Positions 46,163-52,992 of a stretch of 52,992 bases of DNA are shown one piece after another. Source of the stretch: Fibrobacter sp. (GTDB taxonomy: Bacteria > Fibrobacterota > Fibrobacteria > Fibrobacterales > Fibrobacteraceae); NCBI GenBank assembly GCA_012511955.1, contig JAAZFC010000100.1:1-52992 (forward strand), read 5' to 3'. The position numbers were made by a program, and so were the translations under genes. How positions within the stretch are numbered: position 1 is the stretch's first letter; each line of letters begins with the position of its first letter. The notes below the pieces were generated by a model. That model made no database searches, was not told the origin of the DNA, and saw only the letters and a program-made list of their open reading frames with translations.

Positions 46163-46930
46163 ATGCGATTTTTTTACTTTATCCTTGTTTTTTCTTTGAC
46201 GCTGGCTACTGCGCAATCAGCTAAAACCAATAAGTCTAGCATTAAGCTAGATACTATAACTACTTATTTGCAAGATAAAAAGCAAATCGCCACTCAATAT
46301 TCGGTGCGTGCTGGTACAAATGTACGCGAAGGTTTTTACCAATCTTTTTACCCTTCGGGTAAACTAGCCCACCAGGGAAGCTACCAAAATGGCGAACAAG
46401 AAGCTATGTGGGAGTCTTTTTTTGAAAATGGCAAAATATGGAAAAAATGCTCTTTTAGCAAGGGTTTAGAGCATGGTTTATGTGCAGAATGGGATGAAAA
46501 TGGCGTGCAGCGCTCAGAAAGTCACTTTAAAGACGGCGAATTTGAAGGAAAAAAGATTTTGTGGAATGCCCTGGGTCAAAAGGAAAGCGAAGAAAACTGG
46601 CACAACAAAAGGTTGCACGGCACTTCTCGTGTGTGGAGAGATACGGTTTTAATGCGGGAACTAAACTATCATGAAGGGCATTTGCACGGTATAAACAAGA
46701 TTTATTGGCCCAATGGAAAGCTTAAAACCGAAATGCCTTTTGAGCACGCTCAGGTGCACGGAACCATGCGCGCCTTTGATCAACTCGGCAACAAAATTCT
46801 CGAAGTAGAGCATTTCAAAGGTGCTAAGCATGGGGTTTCACGGCGCTGGGACAATGGAATGCTCATCGAAGACCAAGTTTGGGAGCTAGATGTATGCAAA
46901 AAGGGTTGCCCCGAAGATGAAAAGAAATAA
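46163..46930 (+). CDS. Exported MORN_2/YwqK-type repeat protein
   Basis: A signal peptide (about 1-18, ending TAQS) precedes a run of about seven MORN-variant repeats of 22-24 residues, each with the pattern 'xYpsGKlxxxxxyxnGxxhGxwxxw': FYPSGKLAHQGSYQNGEQEAMW, FFENGKIWKKCSFSKGLEHG, WPNGKLKTEMPFEHAQVHG and others. YwqK-family proteins are annotated as antitoxins in some genomes, but the evidence is thin and none is claimed here. AGAGG precedes the ATG. It is divergent from the radical SAM gene and convergent with folA. Confidence 0.8.
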   Translation: MRFFYFILVFSLTLATAQSAKTNKSSIKLDTITTYLQDKKQIATQYSVRAGTNVREGFYQSFYPSGKLAHQGSYQNGEQEAMWESFFENGKIWKKCSFSKGLEHGLCAEWDENGVQRSESHFKDGEFEGKKILWNALGQKESEENWHNKRLHGTSRVWRDTVLMRELNYHEGHLHGINKIYWPNGKLKTEMPFEHAQVHGTMRAFDQLGNKILEVEHFKGAKHGVSRRWDNGMLIEDQVWELDVCKKGCPEDEKK

Positions 46931-46934
46931 GCCC

Positions 46935-46968
46935 GAAAAATAACACAATTAAAACTAAATTATTTTTC
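46935..46968. terminator. AT-rich inverted repeat between convergent genes
   Basis: GAAAAATAA (46935-46943) and TTATTTTTC (46960-46968) are perfectly complementary around a 16-base loop. The stem has a single GC pair, so it is weak. It could slow transcription from both sides. Confidence 0.3.
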
Positions 46969-47472
46969 TAGCTCTAAAAAGCTAAAAGCGGGAATATCTT
47001 CCACGGCGGGAAAGTCCTCGCGATGGGTGATTTTCCAAGCTTCGCCTAAAGGCGTGTTACTGGTGGCAGAGCTATCCCAAAAAGGGAAAAACACATCGCC
47101 GGTAAAATCTCGATGCACCCATGTCAGGTAAATCTTGTGAATTAAAGGCCAAGCTTGGCGATAAATTTCGGCTCCGCCAATGATAAACACCTCGCTTTCC
47201 CCTTGGGCACGGGCGTATTCCAAAGCTTGGGGCAAATCGTGGAGCACCACGCACCCCGGCGCAATAAAATCTTTTTGCCGGGTGAGCACAATATTGGTGC
47301 GTTGGGGCAAAGCGCGCCCGATGCTTTCATAATTTTTGCGCCCTAGCACCATGCAATGGCCGGTGGTAATGCGCTTAAAATTCTGCAAATCCGCAGAAAT
47401 ATGCCAAGGCAAATCGTTATTGTGGCCGATAACTCCATTATTAGCCACCGCCACAATTAAAGAAATCATCAT
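46960..47472 (-). CDS. folA: Dihydrofolate reductase
   Basis: Reduces dihydrofolate with NADPH, replenishing the folate oxidised by ThyA. The 170-residue protein shows the family start [23 protein letters not shown], with LPW and the catalytic acid region [28 protein letters not shown], and [12 protein letters not shown]. Two ATGs in tandem (47472 and 47469) both fit; the first overlaps the thyA stop as ATGA. Forming a pair with thyA is the classic arrangement. Confidence 0.96.
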   Translation of the reverse strand: MMISLIVAVANNGVIGHNNDLPWHISADLQNFKRITTGHCMVLGRKNYESIGRALPQRTNIVLTRQKDFIAPGCVVLHDLPQALEYARAQGESEVFIIGGAEIYRQAWPLIHKIYLTWVHRDFTGDVFFPFWDSSATSNTPLGEAWKITHREDFPAVEDIPAFSFLELEK

Positions 47473-48263
47473 ACCGCAACAGGCGCTTTGATATGGGGAT
47501 GCGCTTCGTAATTTTCTAAGCGAAAATCTGCAAATTCAAAGCTAAACAGATCTTTTTTGTCGGGATTAATCCACATTTGGGGCAAAGCCAAAGGACTGCG
47601 TGTCAATTGCAGCTCCGCTTGTTCGCGATGATTGGTGTAAAGGTGCAAATCCCCAAAAGTATGTACAAATTCGCCGGGTTCATAACCCAAAACTTGACAA
47701 AGCATCAGGGTTAGCAAAGCGTAACTGGCGATATTAAAAGGCACACCTAAAAATATATCCGCACTGCGCTGATAGAGCTGGCAGCTTAACTTACCATTAA
47801 CCACATAAAACTGAAATAAGCAGTGACACGGGGGCAAAGCCATTTGAGGCACCAAACCTACATTCCAAGCGCAAACCAAGTGGCGACGGCTATCGGGATT
47901 ATTTTTGAGACTCTCTAAAAGTTCGCTAATTTGGTCTATATGACCGCCATCGGGGGTGGGCCAACTGCGCCACTGGGCCCCATAAACCGGACCTAAATCA
48001 CCGTTAGCATCGGCCCATTCGTCCCAAATACGCACACCGTGATCTTTAAGGTATTTAATATTGGTGTCGCCACGCAAAAACCACAATAATTCGACGATTA
48101 TTGATTTGAGGTGCAATTTTTTGGTGGTAAGCACCGGAAAACCCGCGGATAAATCGTAGCGCACTTGCCTGCCAAACACGCTCCAAGTACCAGTACCAGT
48201 GCGATCATCTTTGCGCACACCGTTTTCCATCACATCTTTTAATAAATCTAAATATTGTTGCAT
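47469..48263 (-). CDS. thyA: Thymidylate synthase
   Basis: Methylates dUMP to dTMP using methylene-tetrahydrofolate. At 264 residues it has the same length as E. coli ThyA. Catalytic Cys146 is in [10 protein letters not shown]. Other marks are [11 protein letters not shown], '[25 protein letters not shown]', '[20 protein letters not shown]' and the C-terminal KAPVAV. Upstream of the ATG the sequence is GGGGGAAATATACTAATTAATGG, which runs into the heptamer repeat, so the promoter must lie in or beyond that repeat. Confidence 0.97.
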   Translation of the reverse strand: MQQYLDLLKDVMENGVRKDDRTGTGTWSVFGRQVRYDLSAGFPVLTTKKLHLKSIIVELLWFLRGDTNIKYLKDHGVRIWDEWADANGDLGPVYGAQWRSWPTPDGGHIDQISELLESLKNNPDSRRHLVCAWNVGLVPQMALPPCHCLFQFYVVNGKLSCQLYQRSADIFLGVPFNIASYALLTLMLCQVLGYEPGEFVHTFGDLHLYTNHREQAELQLTRSPLALPQMWINPDKKDLFSFEFADFRLENYEAHPHIKAPVAV

Positions 48264-48398
48264 GGGGGAAATATACTAATTAATGGTTAATGGTTAATGG
48301 TGAATCGCGTACGCACCTTACGCTAAGTCCACTCGATTTATACAAAGTTTAATCAATCAACCCGTTATAATTATGACTACAAATGACTTATAAAGCGA
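48264..48398. other. Short gene-free stretch with period-7 repeat
   Basis: Between thyA and the broken IS256 transposase. It holds three AATGGTT-type units at 48282-48302, sharing TAATGGTTAATGGTTAATG with 25208 onward, then AT-rich sequence without a recognisable IS end or terminator. Confidence 0.6.
48282..48302. repeat. Period-7 tandem repeat (AATGGTT-like, three units) upstream of thyA
   Basis: AATGGTT, AATGGTT and AATGGTG follow without gaps, about 20 bases before the thyA start on the minus strand. It shares 19 identical bases with the array at 25195-25229. Confidence 0.75.
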
Positions 48399-49498
48399 TT
48401 ATGCAACATATTTTCTGTAATTTCTTTCAACCTCTAACTTTTGTTGGTTAATATATACTTTATTTGTTATCCAGTTTTCGTGAATTTCCATTAAAACAGC
48501 TGATACTAAACGCAAACATGATGCCTCATTCGGGAATAATCTTGCAACCCTAGTCCTACGCCGTATTTCGCTATTGGTTCGCTCTAAGATATTTACCGTT
48601 CTTAACCTTGAATGCACGCTTGGATCTTTAAACATATAGAAGGTCATGCCTTCCTCAGCAACTTCATCAAACCAGCGACTGAAATCAGGGGCTTTTTTAG
48701 ACCATTTTTCACATACTTCATTTTTACGGCGCATAGCATTGCTATAGTTTATCTGTTTAAACACATCCGCTACATCTCGGCCTATTTCTTTTTTATATTC
48801 CATTTTAGTGCAATAGCTTTGCGCATTTCTAGCAATATGAAATGTGCATCGTTGCATAGGAATTGAGGGCATTGTGTTCTCGCAAGCGGCTTTTAAGCCC
48901 GTATGGTTATCTGCCACTATCATTTCTACACCTTTTAAACCCCTAGCTTGCATACAGTACCATTATGGCGAACTTTTTCATACATAGCGTCCAAGTAAAT
49001 ATTTTTATAGGAGTCGTTTAATTTTCGCTCTCTAAAAAGTTCAAGTTGCTCGTCTAACTCTGCTGTTAAGCGAGAAACCTGGGTTGAACTAACCTCTAAA
49101 CCACACAATTCCTCTACAATAGATGACACTTTGCGAGTCGAAACTCCTTTTAGATACATCTGTGCAATGGCTGCTTTAAGTGCTTTTTCAGACATACTAC
49201 CTTGCTCTAAAGACTTTGGATAGAACTTTAGCCCTCGAACTTGGAGAATGCTTACAGGCACTGCTCCCATCTGAAATTTAAGCGTTTTAGGCTTGTATCC
49301 ATTGGCATAACCTATGCGCTAATCATTGCGTTGCCATGGCTTAGCTTTTAAGAAAGCATCGCGCTCTAACCTCATGGAATAATTGAAAAGCATTTGAAAC
49401 ATATCCATCAAAGCATCAGGTCCTTGATTAATTAACATTTCTACAATTTGTTTAAGCAAATCTTCAGAAGAAATTGTATCTTTATTTATGCGGGTCAT
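48399..49498 (-). pseudogene. IS256-family (mutator-type) transposase, disrupted
   Basis: The ATG at 49498 has AGGAG upstream. The frame has an in-frame TAG at codon 60 (49319-49321) after 'AFLKAKPWQRND', then resumes with RIGYANGYKPKTLKFQMGAV. It runs to 'LDAMYEKVRHNGTV', where about 40 residues of the usual catalytic region are missing and the frame shifts. It resumes at QARGLKGVEMIVADNHTGLK and ends normally (NEASCLRLVSAVLMEI). One acidic catalytic segment (VADNH) remains, but the stop and the deletion make it non-functional. Confidence 0.85.
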
Positions 49499-49583
49499 TT
49501 TGAGCTCCTATTTTAGTAGGTAGAGGTTTAAAGAGTACCCGCATTTTTTTATCTTGCGGGCAAATTACAGAAACAAATTTACA
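48399..49583 (-). mobile_element. IS256-family element remnant
   Basis: The 5' side of the transposase ends in TGTAAATTTGTTTCTGTAAT (minus strand, 49583 downwards), which has the look of an IS256-family terminal repeat. No matching repeat is visible beyond the 3' end near 48280-48398, so that end is lost or unrecognisable. The element abuts the 61-bp IS3 end fragment. Confidence 0.55.
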
Positions 49584-49587
49584 TTAT

Positions 49588-49648
49588 CCATCTAGCTTTG
49601 AATTAACAAAAGAGGCTGCATAACTGTCCGTTTTCCTGGCGCAGGTCA
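49588..49648 (+). mobile_element. IS3-family terminal fragment (61 bp), inverted copy of the IS at 25529
   Basis: The complement of 49588-49648 equals 25529-25589 base for base over 61 positions, including the terminal TGACCTGCGCCAGG. Sequence identity stops at 49588, four bases from the IS256 terminal sequence. This suggests an IS3 copy that was cut by the IS256-family insertion; the remaining IS3 part is absent. Confidence 0.85.
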
Positions 49649-49828
49649 AGTGGCTCCATAAGCTAAACCCGACAAACCAGCTGCATCTACATCCTCACCT
49701 GTAATCCACGATCCTCCATAAGCGGCACCTAGTGCGTTAAAACTCTTTTTGCGCATAAGGGAAATATATGTAATTGTTGGGTGATATAGTTCCAGATGTA
49801 CCACTGTGTTAAGGTTTCTATTGTTCAC
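49646..49828 (-). pseudogene. Truncated glycine-rich gene fragment, possible Rhs pre-toxin remnant
   Basis: At most 60 codons, ending at a TGA created by the IS3 end. The likely core starts at the second Met (MRKKSFNALGAAYGG) and has the pattern GEDVDAAGLSGLAYGA, like the small-residue, membrane-active stretch that follows the core of many Rhs proteins. It lies just downstream of the Rhs/lipoprotein pair, where displaced C-terminal toxin cassettes are usually found. The assignment is inference from a very short sequence; the start overlaps the upstream gene by 11 bases. Confidence 0.35.
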
Positions 49829-50417
49829 AGACTTTTGATGGTACTTTTGAAAATATTAAGTCAACACCTAAGTTTTTCTTCAATTTAATTTTGCGAACTA
49901 TTACTCTATGCACGTAAAATGTTATAAATCCATTTGAGGGGTAATATCCGTTTAACTCTAAATCGAATATTTTTTTATTGGTGTGCCTTTCTTTCCTTTC
50001 CTTCAAATCAATCATCCCATAACCTGCCCCGTCACAATACGAAAAAATCGCTGATAACTCATTTTCCTCCCCCCTTTTAACCATAACAAAAGGACGCGCT
50101 AAACGCGATACAACCGTTCTCACATTATTTTCAAATTCAGTAGTATCAAGATCAACCCCATGCCTATAAGAGTATCTTCTATAGTCAAAATCAGATTCAT
50201 AAATAAATTTGGTAGAATCAAAATAATAAACAATTGCTTTAGGTTGAGGCATAAGAGTAATTATACCAGTTTCATCTTTTTCACTTTCTATCCGCATGCT
50301 ATCAACCTCATAAAAATCAACTAAATCTGCTTTCAATAGCTTTTGAGGAGTTGTGGAACAAGATAAAACAACTATCGACACAAAAATCAACATAACCATA
50401 TGTCTATAACTATTCAT
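49818..50417 (-). CDS. Lipoprotein, candidate immunity protein for the Rhs toxin
   Basis: The 199-residue product has a signal peptide with lipobox VLSC (Cys20). The mature part is alpha/beta and charged ('YYFDSTKFIYESDFDYRRYSYRHG', 'LARPFVMVKRGEENELSAIFSYCDGAGYGMIDLKER'), with no family recognised. It starts one base after the Rhs stop codon (TAACATG), so translation is probably coupled. In polymorphic toxin loci the gene directly downstream is usually the immunity gene. A lipid anchor would suit protection against a toxin acting in the periplasm, or could reflect an unrelated surface role. The immunity role is inference from position. Confidence 0.6.
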   Translation of the reverse strand: MNSYRHMVMLIFVSIVVLSCSTTPQKLLKADLVDFYEVDSMRIESEKDETGIITLMPQPKAIVYYFDSTKFIYESDFDYRRYSYRHGVDLDTTEFENNVRTVVSRLARPFVMVKRGEENELSAIFSYCDGAGYGMIDLKERKERHTNKKIFDLELNGYYPSNGFITFYVHRVIVRKIKLKKNLGVDLIFSKVPSKVCEQ

Positions 50418-50418
50418 G

Positions 50419-52992
50419 TTAGTAACGTCCAGAAGAATTAGCGTTTTCTATGTAATATTTAGCTCCTTCCAAAAAGCGACGATGTCTTTTTTGAACCCAT
50501 TGCGTTGTATTTATGTCGTAATATTTGTAGAACCGATTTATCGTTTCATTTTGAATTGCTCTAACCTCTAGAAATGCTTTTAAACTAGAAGCTTCCTTAG
50601 CAGGTAACATCTTTTTATAAGGTCCATATAACTCTGTTAAATCACCCTGTGCATCTTTTATGTGACCGTGCTCATGAACTATTGCCGTATAAAAGTTACT
50701 TGCTGAAAATTCTCCACTTGCCTCATAACCAGTTTGCCAACTTATATTAATCTCTGGCTTACCACCTATTATACGAAATTTAGTTTTTCCATCATCTTCT
50801 ATGTCATTAGATCTTATTACTGGCACATCGATATTTTCTCGCTTTGCTACATACTCCCCCATTTTTTCTATGTAAGAAAAATCTCCTATACCACCTTGCG
50901 CTTTTTCATTGCCGTATTCTAATACTGTTTGATGTGTTTGCCACTTGAACCTATCAGATAACCCATAATGTACCGCACCTTTTAAACCACCAGCCAATCC
51001 TCCGCTTACGCCTCCAATTAACATGAATTGCGAAAAAATCCAAAAGTCCCATTTTTCTTTTTCAACAATCTGGTTGGCGGTATAAGCAACACCCCCTGAT
51101 AATGAGGCTATCGCTGCACCTTTAGCAGCTTCACCAGCTGCAGCAGCAAGAAGTCCAGAGCCGGTTGATAGTCCAGTAGCTCCAGCTACAACATTGCCTA
51201 TGCCGCCTACTAAGCCTGGTATGAAAGCTGTTAGTCCTCCCGCAACAACACCTACTGTTACACTCCTAACACAATTTACCTCAGATGACCCCATACACTG
51301 AACTAAGCCACTTACTGCTCCTATTCCAGCCCCTGCAACAATATGTACAGCTTCCCCATTGGGGTCTATGTAGTTAATCGGGTCATTGCCATAGCTATAC
51401 GGATTCGCAAACTGTCCGGCGGGGTCGGGGCTCATCCATTGCCCAAATAAAGGGTCAAAATACCGCGCTCCAAAATAATACTTGTCATGTTCCCCATCGT
51501 ATTCTTTGCTTTGCCAGCGCTTCCTGTCGGTCTCGCTATCTTCTTTGAGGGTGATGGTCATGCCATACGGCAAATAATCATAAGCGCTAACTACCCCTTG
51601 GCGATTAGCATACATACGCACATTGCCCTGGGCATCAGTAATGGGAAAATACGCTCGGTTTTCACCATTTTGATTCATAGCGCGGTAGCCTCCACCGATG
51701 AGGTCTAAGCGCTGTAGGCTAAAATCATTGCTATCAATGGATTTATAAACCCCCACCCCGCTAAAGGTAGCTTCCGTATAGGACATATTATCATCACTAT
51801 GGTAGCTATACCATAGGCGATTACCACCAGAATAGGCCATTTCTAGCTTATCGCCGTAATGGGATTCAGGTAGCGTTCCATTGGTAACTTGGTTATAAGT
51901 TGCATTGTGTTTTAGTTTATAAGCGGTTAGCGGTAGTCCGGCGGCATCGAGTTTATAAGCCGTGGAGCGGTATTGATCGAACCACACATTACCCGAAGAG
52001 TCATAGTCAAAAGCTACTTGGTGGGCATTAGGTGCCCGACCAGTTACCCCATAAAACTGAGGTCTGTAGCGATCGGGGGAATAAGCATAGCCCACGCCTA
52101 TATTATCCTCAAATTTGGAGGTTAAACGCCCCAAGTTGTCATAGCTATAGTTAGCGTTTTTGGGGCCACTTACCTCAGACAAACGCCCCAGATAGTCATA
52201 ACTGTAATGGTAATTTAGGACACTGGCTCCACTGTGGTTGAGTTGATGGTAATCGTGGCTCACAACTTGCATACGGCTAGCCCAGGGTTTTTCATAGGTT
52301 AGAGACTGGGTGTATAGGGGGGCATTTCCCTTGGTGTATTTAAGCTGGGTGGGGCGACCGTGAATGTCGGTGAGGATTTGTTTGGTAAAGACTTCGCTAC
52401 CTTGGTCGTAGTAGCTTTTGTTTTTAGTGTTGCCGTTAGCGGTGTATTCATAAGACGCCATGAGCTTATCCGCTCCGTTTACCACCTCGAAGGTGTGGGT
52501 TAGGCGACCTTGGGAGTCATATTGGCGTTTGCGTTGGGATTTAGCTTGCCAGTGGCCATTTTCCCATTGTGAATAGGAGCTATTTACTAGCTCACCGGCG
52601 GCATTGTAATTATAGTATAGTTGCACAGCCGGCAAACCACCTAATCCATATACCATCCATTGCTTGTTTTTTTGCCCCATCCGGTCAAACGAAGCCATGC
52701 TTACACTGGTCATATTTCCATCATCGCCGTAGGTGATGTGCGCTCCCACATCGAGGGCTTTAATGTTTTCCATGGCGGCTAAAATGCTGTCTGCAAGGGT
52801 GTTATCGTTTAGCAACTCCATTAAATTTTCCGGCGTGGGTTTGCCATAAACAAAGCGCTCATGGAGTTTAATATTGCTCCCAGGAATGTCTGCATCGGGG
52901 TTGGTGAAGCTGTACTGGCCTTGTACCTCTCCCACTGCCTCTACTCTGCCTATACTATCGAATATTTTTACCGAGAAATAGTTGGCACCCAA
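50419..52992 (-). CDS. Rhs-repeat protein with C-terminal zinc-metallopeptidase-like toxin domain (5' end outside window)
   Basis: Only the last 857 codons are present. YD repeats ('YSYDYLGRLSEVSGPKNANYSYDNLGRLTSKF') lead to the Rhs core at about residues 505-545 ('KYYFGARYFDPLFGQWMSPDPAG ... NPYSYGNDPINYIDPNGE'). After DPNGE a variable C-terminal domain of about 313 residues follows. It begins with a glycine/alanine-rich, membrane-like region (about 546-680) and contains HEHGH at 773-777 (DNA 50662-50676), the HExxH zinc motif. A downstream 'KAFLEVRAIQNE' could supply the third ligand. The domain probably hydrolyses a protein or peptide target in a rival cell. Confidence 0.85.
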   Translation of the reverse strand: MGANYFSVKIFDSIGRVEAVGEVQGQYSFTNPDADIPGSNIKLHERFVYGKPTPENLMELLNDNTLADSILAAMENIKALDVGAHITYGDDGNMTSVSMASFDRMGQKNKQWMVYGLGGLPAVQLYYNYNAAGELVNSSYSQWENGHWQAKSQRKRQYDSQGRLTHTFEVVNGADKLMASYEYTANGNTKNKSYYDQGSEVFTKQILTDIHGRPTQLKYTKGNAPLYTQSLTYEKPWASRMQVVSHDYHQLNHSGASVLNYHYSYDYLGRLSEVSGPKNANYSYDNLGRLTSKFEDNIGVGYAYSPDRYRPQFYGVTGRAPNAHQVAFDYDSSGNVWFDQYRSTAYKLDAAGLPLTAYKLKHNATYNQVTNGTLPESHYGDKLEMAYSGGNRLWYSYHSDDNMSYTEATFSGVGVYKSIDSNDFSLQRLDLIGGGYRAMNQNGENRAYFPITDAQGNVRMYANRQGVVSAYDYLPYGMTITLKEDSETDRKRWQSKEYDGEHDKYYFGARYFDPLFGQWMSPDPAGQFANPYSYGNDPINYIDPNGEAVHIVAGAGIGAVSGLVQCMGSSEVNCVRSVTVGVVAGGLTAFIPGLVGGIGNVVAGATGLSTGSGLLAAAAGEAAKGAAIASLSGGVAYTANQIVEKEKWDFWIFSQFMLIGGVSGGLAGGLKGAVHYGLSDRFKWQTHQTVLEYGNEKAQGGIGDFSYIEKMGEYVAKRENIDVPVIRSNDIEDDGKTKFRIIGGKPEINISWQTGYEASGEFSASNFYTAIVHEHGHIKDAQGDLTELYGPYKKMLPAKEASSLKAFLEVRAIQNETINRFYKYYDINTTQWVQKRHRRFLEGAKYYIENANSSGRY

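Noticed and set aside
46163-46930. MORN/YwqK protein as an antitoxin of a toxin-antitoxin pair
   Set aside because: No small toxin gene is adjacent, and the product has a signal peptide; the antitoxin label of the family rests on weak general annotation.
25529-49648. The 24-kb interval as a composite transposon
   Set aside because: It contains housekeeping genes (carB, gltX, thyA, folA, tRNAs), one end is only a 61-bp remnant, both transposases are broken and no target duplication is visible.
25519-49655. Recent inversion of the interval between the two IS3 ends
   Set aside because: Pairing the outer flanks (ACT before the end at 49648, AGT after the right end at 26552) does not restore a target duplication, so the sequence gives no positive support.

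Overview
The window looks like a chromosome segment of a low-GC, Gram-negative bacterium, most likely of the phylum Fibrobacterota. The best marker is a TIGR02147-family gene at 14421-15248, a family first defined as a Fibrobacter paralogous family. Other signs fit: many lipoproteins with lipoboxes, outer-membrane-barrel-like proteins, a secreted GH16 glucanase and class A PBP / RlpA envelope genes. The placement is by family recognition only; no database was searched.

Layout. 1-5400: two lipoproteins (the second LPP20-like), then a minus-strand 4-bp-overlap operon nadC-coaX-UDP-xylose synthase, preceded by an outer-membrane protein gene with a repetitive acidic tail. 5443-12962: a plus-strand run of proS, lepB, an Ig-like lipoprotein and a DinG-like exonuclease whose helicase ATPase motifs are degenerate. 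12998-16375: secreted GH16 enzyme, TIGR02147 protein and a coupled lipoprotein. 16409-20092: flippase, glycosyltransferase 2 and an envelope protein. 20114-25099: a long HEAT/DUF349 protein divergent from priA.

25100-27880 is the first accessory patch: a truncated hsdS, a degenerate IS3-family element, a frameshifted and truncated lipoprotein, period-7 repeats, a structured-RNA candidate with a strong terminator, and tRNA-Gly(TCC). 27878-48263 returns to core genes: a TSUP transporter, class A PBP, tRNA-Ser(GCT), gltX with a zinc-ribbon/BON protein and a WYL regulator, a bacterial PurO-type IMP cyclohydrolase homologue, rlpA, a TPR lipoprotein, carB, ktrB-ktrA, a radical SAM protein, a MORN-repeat protein, and thyA-folA.

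48264-52992 is the second accessory patch: a broken IS256-family transposase abutting a 61-bp inverted copy of the IS3 end, a glycine-rich gene fragment, a lipoprotein, and the 3' 857 codons of an Rhs protein. The Rhs C-terminal domain carries HEHGH, a zinc-metallopeptidase signature. The lipoprotein starts one base after the Rhs stop and is the best candidate for the cognate immunity protein.

The most promising leads are the Rhs metallopeptidase/lipoprotein pair, the DinG homologue that has lost its ATPase motifs but kept the exonuclease and iron-sulphur cysteines, and the structured RNA at 27433-27584.
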